Below, piece after piece: positions 26,088 through 35,682 of a stretch of 53,140 bases of DNA; position 1 is the stretch's first letter, and each line of letters opens with the position of its first letter. Source of the DNA: Wolinella sp052170135 (GTDB lineage Bacteria; Campylobacterota; Campylobacteria; Campylobacterales; Helicobacteraceae); the NCBI GenBank assembly GCA_052170135.1, contig JBQNBC010000011.1:1-53140 (forward strand), read 5' to 3'. The translations under genes were made by a program, and so were the position numbers. The notes beneath the pieces were generated by a model, which saw nothing but the letters and a program-made list of their open reading frames with translations, made no database searches and was not told the DNA's origin.

Positions 26088-26881
26088 TTTTAATAGCTGG
26101 ACCTTGCGTCATTGAAAGTATTGAGAATCTACGCGCGATAGCTGATGAATTGCGCCCGCTAAGCGAAAATCCAAATATCGATTTTTATTTCAAGTCGAGC
26201 TTTGACAAAGCAAATCGCACAAGTCTTGACAGCTACAGAGGACCAGGGCTGGAGCATGGGCTGGAGCTTTTAGCTCGCATAAAAGAGGAGTTTGGGTACA
26301 AGATTCTTACTGATATTCACGAGACACATCAAGCAGCACCAGCGTCGCAGGTGGCGGATATTTTGCAGATTCCTGCATTTTTATGTCGCCAGACCGACTT
26401 AATAATCGCGGCATGCCAGACAAAGAGCATCGTCAATATCAAAAAAGGGCAATTTATGAATCCAGCAGATATGCGTCACTCGGTGCTAAAGGCAGTCAAA
26501 ACTCGCAAAGGCAACGAGGCGAGCTATGAAGAATCGAAACGATTAGGAATCTGGCTCACAGAGCGTGGTAGCACATTTGGCTATGGAAATTTAGTCGTTG
26601 ATATGCGATCGCTTATGATTATGCGTGAGTTTGCGCCCGTGATTTTCGATGCGACACATGCAGTGCAAATGCCGGGCGCGGCCGGTGGTAAGAGTGGCGG
26701 AGATTCTCGCTTTGTGGCACCACTTTCGCGTGCAGCGGCAGCCGTGGGGGTTGATGGATTCTTCACCGAGACACATATTTCACCAAAAGATGCACTAAGC
26801 GATGGAGCAAATATGATCACGCCCAACGCACTAAAAAGCCTAGTGACACGACTACTTGAAATCAGTAATATAGAATACTAA
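26084..26881 (+). CDS. kdsA: 3-deoxy-8-phosphooctulonate (KDO-8-P) synthase
   Basis: 265 residues, near full length. LIAGPCVIES at the N-terminus, YFKSSFDKANRTS, TDIHE, DILQIPAFLCRQTDLI, NIKKGQFMNP and the ERGSTFGYGNLVVDMRSL segment match the family; the DATHAVQMPG strand and GFFTETH near the end complete the barrel. It condenses phosphoenolpyruvate with arabinose-5-phosphate for KDO of the LPS core. It is coupled to carbonic anhydrase before it and ribH after it. Confidence 0.96.
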   Translation: MILIAGPCVIESIENLRAIADELRPLSENPNIDFYFKSSFDKANRTSLDSYRGPGLEHGLELLARIKEEFGYKILTDIHETHQAAPASQVADILQIPAFLCRQTDLIIAACQTKSIVNIKKGQFMNPADMRHSVLKAVKTRKGNEASYEESKRLGIWLTERGSTFGYGNLVVDMRSLMIMREFAPVIFDATHAVQMPGAAGGKSGGDSRFVAPLSRAAAAVGVDGFFTETHISPKDALSDGANMITPNALKSLVTRLLEISNIEY

Positions 26882-26890
26882 GGAGCAAAA

Positions 26891-27361
26891 ATGAACACTA
26901 TACAGGGGAATCTCAACCTAGCTGGCAACGAGCGAGTAGCAATCATTGTCAGCAGATTTAACCACCTTATAACAGATCGCCTAGTCGAAGGTGCACGCGA
27001 CTGCTTTTTACGCCATGGTGGCAATGATGAGAATCTAGATCTAATTCTCGTTCCAGGTGCATTCGAGCTACCTTTTGCGCTTGAAAAAGTGCTATCACAA
27101 GGCGAGTATGACGGCGTCTGCTGTCTTGGTGCGATTATCCGTGGCTCTACACCTCACTTTGATTATGTAAGTGCTGAAGCGACAAAAGGCATCGCAAATG
27201 TGACACTAAAGTATGGCTCTGCTGTTACCTTTGGCGTACTTACAACTGATAATATCGAGCAAGCGATCGAACGTGCAGGGACAAAGGCTGGAAACAAGGG
27301 CTTTGAGGCGATGAGTGGACTTATTGAGATGATAAATCTATACAGAAGCATCGGAGCATAG
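26891..27361 (+). CDS. ribH: 6,7-dimethyl-8-ribityllumazine synthase
   Basis: 156 residues, the usual size. VAIIVSRFNHLITDRLVEGA, LVPGAFELPFAL, CLGAIIRGSTPHFDYVS (with the catalytic His) and FGVLTTDNIEQAIERAG are the diagnostic segments. It makes lumazine, the riboflavin precursor; RibF, encoded in this window, uses the final product. AAGGAG upstream of the ATG; it lies between kdsA and nusB with gaps of 9 and 2 bases. Confidence 0.97.
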   Translation: MNTIQGNLNLAGNERVAIIVSRFNHLITDRLVEGARDCFLRHGGNDENLDLILVPGAFELPFALEKVLSQGEYDGVCCLGAIIRGSTPHFDYVSAEATKGIANVTLKYGSAVTFGVLTTDNIEQAIERAGTKAGNKGFEAMSGLIEMINLYRSIGA

Positions 27362-27363
27362 AC

Positions 27364-27774
27364 ATGGCAACACGCGCTCAAGCTAGAGAAGCGGTCGTCG
27401 CCCTGCTCTATGCGTATGATACAGGGAATCAAGACATAAGGAAATTTGCAGTCGACATCCTAGAAGAGAAAAAGATAAAAAATCGACAGCAGGAGTTCGC
27501 TCTAGCACTATTTGATGGCGTGATTGAAAATCTAGATGCAATTGATGAGGAGATTAAAAAACATCTAAAAGAGTGGGATTTTGGGCGTATCGGCGATATG
27601 GAGCGGGCAATTCTTAGACTTGGCACATATGAGATAGTCCATTCTGGTATGGATAGAGCCGTGGTAATAAATGAGGCTGTAGAGCTATCAAAAATATTTG
27701 GCAATGATAACTCGCCTCGCTTTGTCAATGGCGTCCTTGACGCACTTAGACCAGATTTTAAAAAGGGTAAATAA
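27364..27774 (+). CDS. nusB: transcription antitermination factor NusB
   Basis: 136 residues, all-helical RNA-binding protein. ATRAQAREAVVALLYAYD at the start, LDAIDEEIKKHLKEWDFGRIGDMERAILRLGTYE in the middle and VVINEAVELSKIFGNDNSPRFVNGVLDAL near the end are the conserved blocks. It binds boxA of rRNA operons with NusE (S10). Its TAA overlaps the pyrF ATG by one base. Confidence 0.96.
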   Translation: MATRAQAREAVVALLYAYDTGNQDIRKFAVDILEEKKIKNRQQEFALALFDGVIENLDAIDEEIKKHLKEWDFGRIGDMERAILRLGTYEIVHSGMDRAVVINEAVELSKIFGNDNSPRFVNGVLDALRPDFKKGK

Positions 27775-28460
27775 TGGAACTGTGCGTCGCACTAGATATG
27801 CCAAGTGAAATAGAGAATCTAAACCTACTTGAGAATCTAAAAGGACTTCCGCTTTGGATAAAAGTAGGCTTAAGGAGCTATGTGCGAGATGGGGCACGAT
27901 TTTTAGAACGCGTACAAGAGATAGATTCTGGCTTTAGGATTTTTCTTGATTTAAAGCTTTATGACATCCCAAATACCATGGGAGATGCGGTCGAGGAAAT
28001 AGCCAAGCTTGGTGTAGAGATGCTAACACTGCATGCTAGCAGTGGCGCTGAAGCCATGCGCGAGGTAAGCACGCGGCTAGCAAAACTAGAGAAAAGACCG
28101 TTGACATTTGCCGTTACTGCACTGACAAGCTTTAACAATGAAGGATTTCGCGAAATTTATAACGCAAGTCTAGAAAGCAAGACGCTAGATATGGCTATGA
28201 TGGCAGCGCAAAATGGAATTAATGGTGTGGTATGCTCAGTATTTGAGAGCGCACGAATAAAGTCGTATGTAGCGCGCGATTTCCTCACGTTAACACCAGG
28301 AATCCGCCCTTTTGGAGAGGCGAGCAACGACCAAAAACGTGTCGCAAATCTAGACGAAGCGCACACAGCTATGAGTGACTATATCGTAGTTGGCAGACCA
28401 ATCTATAAGTCAGAAAATCCAAGGGCTGTGGTCGAACGAATTTTAGAGGAGATTAGATAG
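27774..28460 (+). CDS. pyrF: orotidine 5'-phosphate decarboxylase
   Basis: 228 residues. The catalytic array Asp59-x-Lys61-x-x-Asp64 is in IFLDLKLYDIPNTM; MLTLHASSGAEAM, LTPGIRP and the phosphate-binding IVVGRPIY complete the active site. It carries out the last step of UMP synthesis; pyrB, an earlier enzyme, is at 11 kb. It is the last gene of the carbonic anhydrase-kdsA-ribH-nusB-pyrF run. Confidence 0.96.
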   Translation: MELCVALDMPSEIENLNLLENLKGLPLWIKVGLRSYVRDGARFLERVQEIDSGFRIFLDLKLYDIPNTMGDAVEEIAKLGVEMLTLHASSGAEAMREVSTRLAKLEKRPLTFAVTALTSFNNEGFREIYNASLESKTLDMAMMAAQNGINGVVCSVFESARIKSYVARDFLTLTPGIRPFGEASNDQKRVANLDEAHTAMSDYIVVGRPIYKSENPRAVVERILEEIR

Positions 28461-28934
28461 CACCTTAAGGCTACTAATTAGCATTTGAAAAGATATCGAC
28501 AAAGCTCTAAAGCCAAGCACCTCACCTTTTGGATACTGTGCCAAGACTAATAGTTATCGAACCCAAAACATATTCCATAAACCAGAGTCAGGGCATGCAA
28601 ATTAGTCGTTGTGAAAGATGTTTTAACACACTTGACGCAATACACAAATAGCACCATAAACATAGAGGATGTCACGATAAAATAGACAATAGGTGCAAAG
28701 AATAAACTCTTTGCAAAAATTGACACTTAAATCAATACTTATTTAGCCTCTCACAAGTCAAGAATCGCCAGTCACACTAGCCCATCACTTAACACACTTT
28801 TTACTAATCTATAAGTTTCTTGTTTGCATGAGCTAAAAATATAGCAAGACTAACGCACAATCATCATTAGAAAGAAAATGGTTAAAGATAGTGGACAACA
28901 GAGGAATTTTTGGTAACTATGTAATTTGATAGAT
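28461..28934 (-). pseudogene. decayed membrane-protein gene, perhaps a transporter
   Basis: No intact gene lies in this 474-base gap, but the minus strand holds protein-like pieces in several frames. From 28726 it reads SIFAKSLFFAPIVYFIVTSS, then MFMVLFVYCVKC to a stop at 28547, and in another frame LAQYPKGEVLGFRALSISFQ continues to about 28463. Upstream, around 28800-28920, short hydrophobic runs occur between stops. The last piece resembles the late helices of major-facilitator (Bcr/CflA-like) exporters, but this is a weak match. Confidence 0.4.
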
Positions 28935-29561
28935 TTATGCAGTCCCATCTATAATGGGTACAAACACACACTCTTCAAGTGGCTCTTCATAGACAACACC
29001 ACTTCGCTTTGTGTAGCGCGTAATAATCTGCTTATCGATTTTTTGGATAGGGGCGATGAGAATTCCATTTTCGCTTAACTGGGCAAATATGGCTTCTGGA
29101 ATCCTTGCTATCGATGCTGAAAAAAGTATGCGATCAAATGGTGCATACTGCGACCAGCCACGCTGTCCATCATCTAACTTTGTGCTTATATTTATTATTT
29201 GCAGATTCTTAATCCTCGTGCGTGCCTCAATAAGCAACTTATCAATACGCTCAATAGCAAAAACGCGCCTAAAAAGGTAGCTCAAAACGGCTGCTTGATA
29301 TCCACTCCCACAGCCTATCTCAAGCACAGAATCTGCACCAATTGGCTTAATATACTCACACATTTTTGCTACAGTTAATGGCGAGCTAATCCACTGTTCC
29401 TCGCACAAAGGCAATGGATCAAGCGTAAAGGCACGATGAGAGAAGCTATCTGGCACAAAAAATCCCCTATCAACTCTAAGAAGTGCCTGTTCTACCTCGA
29501 TGCCAATAGGGAATCTAGCACGTATTTCACGTACCATAGCCGCAAGCTTTATGTGATTCAA
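28935..29561 (-). CDS. pcm: protein-L-isoaspartate O-methyltransferase
   Basis: 208 residues. DRGFFVPDSFSHRAFTLDPLPL and the post-motif SSPLTVAKMCEYI precede SAM motif I VLEIGCGSGYQAAVLSYL; FDRILFSASIARIP, ending in GILIAPI, completes the fold. It methylates isoaspartyl residues of damaged proteins to start their repair. TTG start with AGGA six bases upstream, directly after the nitrilase-like stop. It follows nrdB and the nitrilase gene on the minus strand; pcm-nrdB neighbours are also known from H. pylori. Confidence 0.92.
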   Translation of the reverse strand: MNHIKLAAMVREIRARFPIGIEVEQALLRVDRGFFVPDSFSHRAFTLDPLPLCEEQWISSPLTVAKMCEYIKPIGADSVLEIGCGSGYQAAVLSYLFRRVFAIERIDKLLIEARTRIKNLQIINISTKLDDGQRGWSQYAPFDRILFSASIARIPEAIFAQLSENGILIAPIQKIDKQIITRYTKRSGVVYEEPLEECVFVPIIDGTA

Positions 29562-30284
29562 TTACAATCCTACGTTTATATATCGACGCACTTTTTTGAT
29601 TTCAGTGAGGTCAGCATCCAAGAAAATAATCTCCTTATTATCATCGCTCTGAACAATCCCAAATGGCGAAATTATCGCACTTCCACGCGCCATTGTGTCA
29701 TTTGCACTATCGCTTGCCACGACAAAAGCTTGATTTGCAATCGCAAGAGCACGCGTAAGCGTCTCAAAGTGCTCTTTACGCTCCCTGCCCCACTGCGCAG
29801 GCACGAAAATTAGTTCGCAACCGCGTACACGATTCCAAAGATTGGTAAAGCGCAACTCAAAGCAGTTTATCGCACCACACTTAATGCCATCAATCTCAAA
29901 AGGTAGAATCTCCTCCTCTTTACCAGCACTAAAATGAATATGCTCATCACCCAACGGAAAAAGCCGAGTTTTCGCCTGTGTATGCACCATTTCACCCTTG
30001 TGAAAAACCTTCAAATTATTGAAAAAATCAAGACGATTCTTCTCAATCATAGTCAAAATTATAGTCCGCTCGCGTGAAAGTGCTAAAAGCTCCTCGGTCG
30101 CCTCTTTGGCAAACTCCGCCGCCTCATCCATGCGCTGATAAGCAAAATTTGTCAAGCAAACCTCTGGGGCGAGAATGATAGAATCCTCACGACATTTACT
30201 AATTAAATTTTTTAAAGTGGCTAAATTCTCACTAAAATTCTGCTTTGTCTTAAATTGCAACGTATAAAGTCTCTTAGAAATCAT
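29562..30284 (-). CDS. carbon-nitrogen hydrolase (nitrilase superfamily)
   Basis: About 240 residues from the ATG at 30284, or one codon earlier from a TTG; the longer frame to 30350 would run deep into nrdB and has no ribosome site. The Glu-Lys-Cys triad is visible: APEVCLTNFAY, AKTRLFPLGDE and GAINCFELRF. FVPAQWGRERKEHFETLTRALAIANQ follows. Superfamily members cleave amides or nitriles in the cytoplasm; the substrate is not evident. The start overlaps the end of nrdB by 11 bases. Confidence 0.87.
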   Translation of the reverse strand: MISKRLYTLQFKTKQNFSENLATLKNLISKCREDSIILAPEVCLTNFAYQRMDEAAEFAKEATEELLALSRERTIILTMIEKNRLDFFNNLKVFHKGEMVHTQAKTRLFPLGDEHIHFSAGKEEEILPFEIDGIKCGAINCFELRFTNLWNRVRGCELIFVPAQWGRERKEHFETLTRALAIANQAFVVASDSANDTMARGSAIISPFGIVQSDDNKEIIFLDADLTEIKKVRRYINVGL

Positions 30285-31299
30285 CAAAATTAATACTCCC
30301 TTTTGCGTAGTTTGTAACATTTCCTTCAAAGAAATTTGTCTTTTGATCATTGAATGAGCTGAACTGGTCTACCCATTTAATTGGATGTTTCGCACCATAA
30401 AGAATCGGCATCCCAACGCGCTTTAGCCTGTCGTCTGCAAGGTAACGGATGTATTCATGAATTATCTCTGATGTTAATCCAAGGATTTGCCCCTGGGTGA
30501 TGTAGTCGCCCCACGCGCATTCTACATCCACGGCTTTTCTAAACATCTCTACAACTTCTTCTTCTAACGACTTTGTAAAAAGTTCTGGTCGCTCTTTTTT
30601 AAGGGCATTAATCATATTCTGAAAAAGTAGCAGGTGAGTAACTTCGTCACGCTGTATAAAACGTATCATCTGCGCACTACCGAGCATTTTACCACTGCGT
30701 GCGAGCGTGTAGAAATAGCTAAAACCTGAATAGAAGTAGATTCCTTCAAGTATTTGATTAGCAAACATCGCCTTGACCATCGCGGAATCGGTTGGGTTGG
30801 CCGCAAGTTCCTCATAGACGTGTGCAATGTGGTCGTTTTTTTCCTTGAGTGCCATATCGGTGCGCCACATCTCATAAATCTCATCCGTATTTGCAGAGAT
30901 AGACTCGACCATGACTGCATAACTCTGCGAGTGGAGTGCCTCTTCAAATGCTTGTCGCACAAGAATCAAGTTGATTTCCGGGCTTGTGATATAAGGATTT
31001 ACATTGTCAATTAGGTTATTTGTCTGGAGAGAATCCATAAAAATAAGTTGCGCAAGCGCGCGATCGTAGCCTAGCTTCTCAGCGGGAGTCAGTCCGCCGT
31101 TATAGTCGCGCTTATCGGGCGTCATATTTACCTCTTCTGGAAACCACGTATTTGCAAGCATCACTTTCCAGAGATTGTAAGCCCACTGATACTTAATTTT
31201 GTTTAGCTCAAAGATGCTAGTGGGATTCCCGCCAAAAATCTTGCGCTCATTCACAGTCTCCGTCGAGTCTGGGTTGTAAATCTTCTTCCGCTCAATCAT
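30274..31299 (-). CDS. nrdB: ribonucleoside-diphosphate reductase beta subunit
   Basis: 341 residues from the ATG at 31299, which has GGAG six bases upstream; a second ATG at 31311 is less well placed. Metal-site and radical regions of the class I small subunit are clear: NTWFPEEVNMTPDKRDY, FMDSLQTNNLIDNV, RQAFEEALHSQSYAVMVES and FIQRDEVTHLLLFQ. It supplies the radical to NrdA for dNTP synthesis. nrdA is not adjacent, as in other Helicobacter. It begins the run nrdB-nitrilase-pcm. Confidence 0.95.
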   Translation of the reverse strand: MIERKKIYNPDSTETVNERKIFGGNPTSIFELNKIKYQWAYNLWKVMLANTWFPEEVNMTPDKRDYNGGLTPAEKLGYDRALAQLIFMDSLQTNNLIDNVNPYITSPEINLILVRQAFEEALHSQSYAVMVESISANTDEIYEMWRTDMALKEKNDHIAHVYEELAANPTDSAMVKAMFANQILEGIYFYSGFSYFYTLARSGKMLGSAQMIRFIQRDEVTHLLLFQNMINALKKERPELFTKSLEEEVVEMFRKAVDVECAWGDYITQGQILGLTSEIIHEYIRYLADDRLKRVGMPILYGAKHPIKWVDQFSSFNDQKTNFFEGNVTNYAKGSINFDDF

Positions 31300-31440
31300 T
31301 ATATGCTCCATCCTAAAATGTGGCGATTATAAGCGTGCAATGGTAAAAAACAGATAATATTTTGTGATTTTATTTTATGAATTTCCCAAAAAAAGCAACG
31401 ATACACACTTGCTCTTTTTGGTATTTAATGAGGATTTCAC

Positions 31441-33597
31441 ATGGAGACAGTAAAGCTAAAAATCGACGGCATGCACTGTAGCGCATGCGCAGAGGGCATT
31501 ATTTCTAATCTCAAAAAGGAGCAAGGAATCCTTGATGTAAGTGTAAATGCGATAACGGGCAAGGGGCGCGTAAAATTTGAAGAATCACACCTATCAAGTG
31601 AAAAAATCGCGAGCCTAGTCAGCTCGTATGGATTCCCCGCTAAAGAAGAGAATCTAAGTGCAAACAAAGAAGATGAATTGCGCACGCTTAGGCAAGCATT
31701 TTTTATCTCACTGCCACTATTTTTGGTAATTTTTGTATTACATATGTTCATGCCACACAGCGCACTAAACCACTACACACAGGCAATTCTAGCTACAATT
31801 GTGCAGTTTGTTGGTGGGGCGATATTCTACCGTGGCGCACTATCTAGCTTAAAGACACATAACGCTGATATGAATCTACTCATTGTTCTTGGCACGAGCA
31901 GTGCATATATCTACTCACTCATTGCGCTATTTGGATTCTTTTCTGACTCTTCTATGGGGCTCTATTTTGAAGGCTCAAGTGCTGTTATCACGTTTGTGCT
32001 TTTAGGAGAATGGCTAAAGTCAAGGGCAAAAAAACGCTCAAGCGAAAACGTCCGTCTGCTCGCCACACTGTTACCAGAGCATGCAAGGGTATTGCACGAT
32101 GGTACAGAATACACACTGCCAACCTGCCAAATAAATGCAGGTGAAATCTGCGTAATCAAAGCTGGTGAGAAGATTCCTCTTGATGGTGAGATTATCCTCG
32201 GAGAGGCTGAAGTGGACAGCTCGCACATAAGTGGAGAATATCTGCCACAGTATAAAAAATCTGGCGAAAGTGTCATAGGTGGGAGCGTGCTTGTGAATGG
32301 ATTCCTACATGTTAAAGTCAGTAAAAACGCCAAAGAATCTCTTCTATTTGAAATGGTAGATATGCTAGAAGAGGCGCAAAATCAAAAGCCACCAATTGGT
32401 AAGCTAGCAGATAAAATAGCCTCTATTTTCGTCCCTAGTGTCGTTGCTATTTCAATTTTGACGCTGCTTATTTGGTTACTACTTGATGGAGATCACGAGC
32501 GCGCATTCCTAGCTAGTGTCGCGGTGCTCATCATCTCGTGTCCTTGTGCACTCGGACTTGCCACGCCTATTTCGCTTGTAAGTGCGATTTCTAGGGCAGC
32601 AAAAGAGGGGATCTTAATCAAAAATCCGGACATAATCGAAAAGAGTAGCGATGTCAAATATGTTGTTTTTGATAAAACCGGTACGCTCACAAAAGGCGAA
32701 CTAGTCGTGGATAAAGTGATATTTGAGGACACAATCCCTACGGGTGTTTTAGAGATGATAAAACTATCAGAATCCAAAAGCTCACACCCAATCTCAAAGG
32801 CACTTTTAGCGTGGGCTAGTAGCCAAAGCAAAGAATCTAATGACACCACAGTTGAACTTAGCAGCTTTGAGAATGTCATCGGCGAAGGTATTGTTGCGCG
32901 ATTTGGCAATGCAGAGTTGGCCGTGGGGAATCTAAAGCTAATGGAGAGGCTTGGAATTCTTGTCAAAAAGCCAAACAATCTTAACGGCTTAAGCGTTGTG
33001 TATGCAAGCTTTGCAGGTACGCATATTGCGAGCTTTGGCTTACTTGATAGTCTTAGAGATGAAGCATTGGAGAGTGTAGATTATTTTAAATGCGCAGGCA
33101 TTACACCTGTGATTTTAAGTGGCGATTCTAATGAGAGTGTTGGCGCACTAGCAAATAGGCTTGGAATCGAAACTTTCTACGCAGAAGTCCTACCAAAAGA
33201 TAAGCACATCACAATCCAAAATCTCCGCAAAAATGGTGGTGTAATTTTTATCGGCGATGGAGTGAACGATACGCTAGCGCTAGAAGAATCAGATATAGGA
33301 ATAGCCCTAAGCAGTGGCACAGCAATAGCACAAGAATCAGGTGATGTCTTACTTCTAAATAACGATCTGCGTGGCATTTGTAAAACATACGAGCTTTGCA
33401 ATTTTGCACTAAAAAATATCAAGCAAAATCTCTTTTTTGCCTATATTTACAACATGATACTCATCCCTGTGGCAGCTGGTGTACTATTCCCATTTTTTGG
33501 TGTTTTGCTAAAGCCATCTCTCGCTGGTGCAGCAATGGCATTTAGCTCTGTGAGCGTGGTTGGCAATGCGCTAAAAATCGGACGTATGAAATTTTAA
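31441..33597 (+). CDS. copA: copper-translocating P1B-type ATPase
   Basis: 718 residues. One N-terminal heavy-metal domain with GMHCSACAEG (Cys13, Cys16), about eight membrane helices, the transport motif SCPCALGLATP (around residue 367), phosphorylation site DKTGTLT (from Asp411), the SSHPIS-type nucleotide motif and GDGVNDTLAL in the hinge. It exports Cu(I) from the cytoplasm. No CopZ or CueR-type regulator is next to it; 11 bases separate it from the DUF815 ATPase gene. Confidence 0.94.
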   Translation: METVKLKIDGMHCSACAEGIISNLKKEQGILDVSVNAITGKGRVKFEESHLSSEKIASLVSSYGFPAKEENLSANKEDELRTLRQAFFISLPLFLVIFVLHMFMPHSALNHYTQAILATIVQFVGGAIFYRGALSSLKTHNADMNLLIVLGTSSAYIYSLIALFGFFSDSSMGLYFEGSSAVITFVLLGEWLKSRAKKRSSENVRLLATLLPEHARVLHDGTEYTLPTCQINAGEICVIKAGEKIPLDGEIILGEAEVDSSHISGEYLPQYKKSGESVIGGSVLVNGFLHVKVSKNAKESLLFEMVDMLEEAQNQKPPIGKLADKIASIFVPSVVAISILTLLIWLLLDGDHERAFLASVAVLIISCPCALGLATPISLVSAISRAAKEGILIKNPDIIEKSSDVKYVVFDKTGTLTKGELVVDKVIFEDTIPTGVLEMIKLSESKSSHPISKALLAWASSQSKESNDTTVELSSFENVIGEGIVARFGNAELAVGNLKLMERLGILVKKPNNLNGLSVVYASFAGTHIASFGLLDSLRDEALESVDYFKCAGITPVILSGDSNESVGALANRLGIETFYAEVLPKDKHITIQNLRKNGGVIFIGDGVNDTLALEESDIGIALSSGTAIAQESGDVLLLNNDLRGICKTYELCNFALKNIKQNLFFAYIYNMILIPVAAGVLFPFFGVLLKPSLAGAAMAFSSVSVVGNALKIGRMKF

Positions 33598-33608
33598 CGG
33601 AGGCAAGC

Positions 33609-34385
33609 ATGAAGCTAGATTTTGGGCTAGATTTTTCACGCTTTTATGCTGGAATATGGCGTGCTAATGGTCAATATCTACACGGCGTAAAAGAGATAGA
33701 TAAAGTGAGGCTTGATTCTCTTTTTGGTATTGAGCAGCAAAAGCGACTCTTGATAAAAAATACAGAGCAATTCCTCGCTAATAAGGGTGCGCTAAATGCC
33801 CTACTATGGGGTGCTAGAGGCACTGGAAAATCATCGCTAATAAAAGCCCTACTATACACATACGCAAGCATGGGTTTACGCATAGTCGAGCTAGATAACT
33901 CCTCGCTAAAAATCGCACCAGAACTTATCGATTCTCTACGTGAACAGCCCTATTTTTTTATCATTTTCTGTGATGATTTATCATTTGAAGCTGGTGATTA
34001 TTCATATAAGCCGCTAAAAAGTTTGCTAGAAGGCTCAATCGAGAGAATCCCAAAAAATATCATCATCTACGCCACATCAAATCGACGACACCTCATGCCA
34101 GAATACCTAAACGACAACATCGGCGTAAGAATCGGCAATGGCGAAATACACATGAGCGATGCAATAGATGAAAAAAGCTCGCTTGCTGATAGATTTGCAC
34201 TCTCGTTAGGATTTTACCAAGGGAGCTTGCGCGATTACTTTGAGGTGGTCAAAAGCTACATTGGCAGTGAATGCCCAAAAGAGTTAGAGCAACAGGCAAT
34301 AAATTTTGCCACGCAGCGTGGATCGCGAAGTGCACGTGTGGCGAGACAATTTTATGATTTATATAGAAGTGGATTAATAGAATAG
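33609..34385 (+). CDS. DUF815-family AAA-like ATPase
   Basis: 258 residues. Walker A GARGTGKSS at residues 68-76 and a Walker B-like FFIIFCDDLSFE; the family's IIYATSNRRHLMPE and SLADRFALSLGF (arginine-finger region) follow, and a C-terminal helical segment with FATQRGSRSARVARQFY. DUF815 proteins have no assigned role. It is placed between copA and galU on the plus strand. Length is typical of the family's short form. Confidence 0.88.
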   Translation: MKLDFGLDFSRFYAGIWRANGQYLHGVKEIDKVRLDSLFGIEQQKRLLIKNTEQFLANKGALNALLWGARGTGKSSLIKALLYTYASMGLRIVELDNSSLKIAPELIDSLREQPYFFIIFCDDLSFEAGDYSYKPLKSLLEGSIERIPKNIIIYATSNRRHLMPEYLNDNIGVRIGNGEIHMSDAIDEKSSLADRFALSLGFYQGSLRDYFEVVKSYIGSECPKELEQQAINFATQRGSRSARVARQFYDLYRSGLIE

Positions 34386-34411
34386 CGCATGTTATTTCAA
34401 GGAGCTAAGCG

Positions 34412-35239
34412 ATGATTAAAAAATGTCTATTCCCAGCAGCCGGGTATGGGACGCGATTTCTCCCGGCGACTAAGGCAATGCCAAAAGAGATGCTACCGAT
34501 CGTAAATAAGCCTCTAATTCAATATGGAGTCGAGGAGGCATTAGAGGCTGGGATCAGCACTATGGCGATCGTAACGGGGAGAGGGAAGCGTGCAATAGAA
34601 GATCATTTTGACATTAGCTACGAGCTTGAGCATCAAATAAAAGGAACGGACAAAGAAGAGTATCTAAGCGATATTCGCGAAGTTATGGATCGATGCACCT
34701 TTTCATATACACGCCAAACAGAGATGAAAGGTCTAGGACATGCGATTCTTAGTGGTGAAAGCCTGATTGGCAATGAGCCTTTTGCTGTAGTGCTAGCCGA
34801 CGACCTATGTGATAATACAAGCGGCAGGGGTGTACTGGCACAAATGGTCGAGCTATATGACAAATATCGTTGCTCCATTGTAGCTATCGAAGAGGTAGAA
34901 CTCAATGAAGTGCATAAATATGGCGTAATAGCTGGAAAAGAGATAGAAGAAGGAATCTATCGCGTAAATAGCATGATAGAGAAACCGTCAAGCTCAGAAG
35001 CTCCAAGCAACCTAGCTGTTATTGGTAGGTATATTCTCACGCCTGATATTTTTGATATTTTGCGCGTTACAAAGCCTGGCAAAAAAGGCGAGATACAGAT
35101 CACAGATGCACTACTAGAACAGTGCAAAAATAGTGGAGTAATCGCGTATAAATTCCGTGGAGAACGGTATGACTGCGGTAGTATAGATGGCTTTGTCAAG
35201 GCGACAAATATCTTTTATCAAAAGCTAAATTCACACTAA
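34412..35239 (+). CDS. galU: UTP-glucose-1-phosphate uridylyltransferase
   Basis: 275 residues. N-terminal PAAGYGTRFLPATKAMPKEM nucleotide-binding loop, then VNKPLIQYGVEEALEAG, LGHAILSGESLIGNEPFAVVLADDL and GKKGEIQITDALLEQ. It makes UDP-glucose, the substrate of Ugd at 8-9.7 kb, so both steps toward UDP-glucuronate are encoded in this window. Its TAA overlaps the next ATG. The galU-X-murA order is the same as in H. pylori as I recall. Confidence 0.95.
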   Translation: MIKKCLFPAAGYGTRFLPATKAMPKEMLPIVNKPLIQYGVEEALEAGISTMAIVTGRGKRAIEDHFDISYELEHQIKGTDKEEYLSDIREVMDRCTFSYTRQTEMKGLGHAILSGESLIGNEPFAVVLADDLCDNTSGRGVLAQMVELYDKYRCSIVAIEEVELNEVHKYGVIAGKEIEEGIYRVNSMIEKPSSSEAPSNLAVIGRYILTPDIFDILRVTKPGKKGEIQITDALLEQCKNSGVIAYKFRGERYDCGSIDGFVKATNIFYQKLNSH

Positions 35240-35682
35240 TGTTTGATATTACATACTACATTTTTATATGGTTACTACTATGTATTATGGTCGTGCCAGT
35301 TATGCTTGTTAGCGCACTTGTAGTGGTGATAGGAAATCTAGGAGATGCAGAAAAAAAAAGGGTGAAACGCCTAGAGCAGTTTAAAAAGATAGATTTTCTA
35401 CTTGGGATTCTCAATAACCCATCCTCAAACAAAGAAAATCTCGCAGAGGCGCTCGAGGCATTTAAAAAAAATCATGCAACTTTTGGAAACATTGATATCA
35501 ATTCTCAAGAGGCAAGGAAGAGAATCGAATTCATCGGAAAAGTAACCTCCACAGAACTATTTGACATCGATAGTGCCTCAAGGTGGCGAGACGAGCTTTG
35601 TTCGCGAAATGCTAACTTTAAAAAAGAGATAGAGCAAACAATCAGCGCATCACTAAAAAATCGAGAAAAAGGAAAAAAATAA
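35239..35682 (+). CDS. conserved hypothetical membrane-anchored protein between galU and murA
   Basis: 147 residues. One strong N-terminal membrane helix (YIFIWLLLCIMVVPVMLVSALVVV) followed by a charged, probably helical cytoplasmic domain (KRVKRLEQFKKIDFLLGILN, NPSSNKENLAEALEAFKKN). No known motif. Starts at the TAATG junction with galU and ends at the murA start, so it is translated from the same mRNA. A protein of this kind occurs at the same place in H. pylori (from memory), which makes a role linked to envelope precursor synthesis plausible but unproven. Confidence 0.8.
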   Translation: MFDITYYIFIWLLLCIMVVPVMLVSALVVVIGNLGDAEKKRVKRLEQFKKIDFLLGILNNPSSNKENLAEALEAFKKNHATFGNIDINSQEARKRIEFIGKVTSTELFDIDSASRWRDELCSRNANFKKEIEQTISASLKNREKGKK

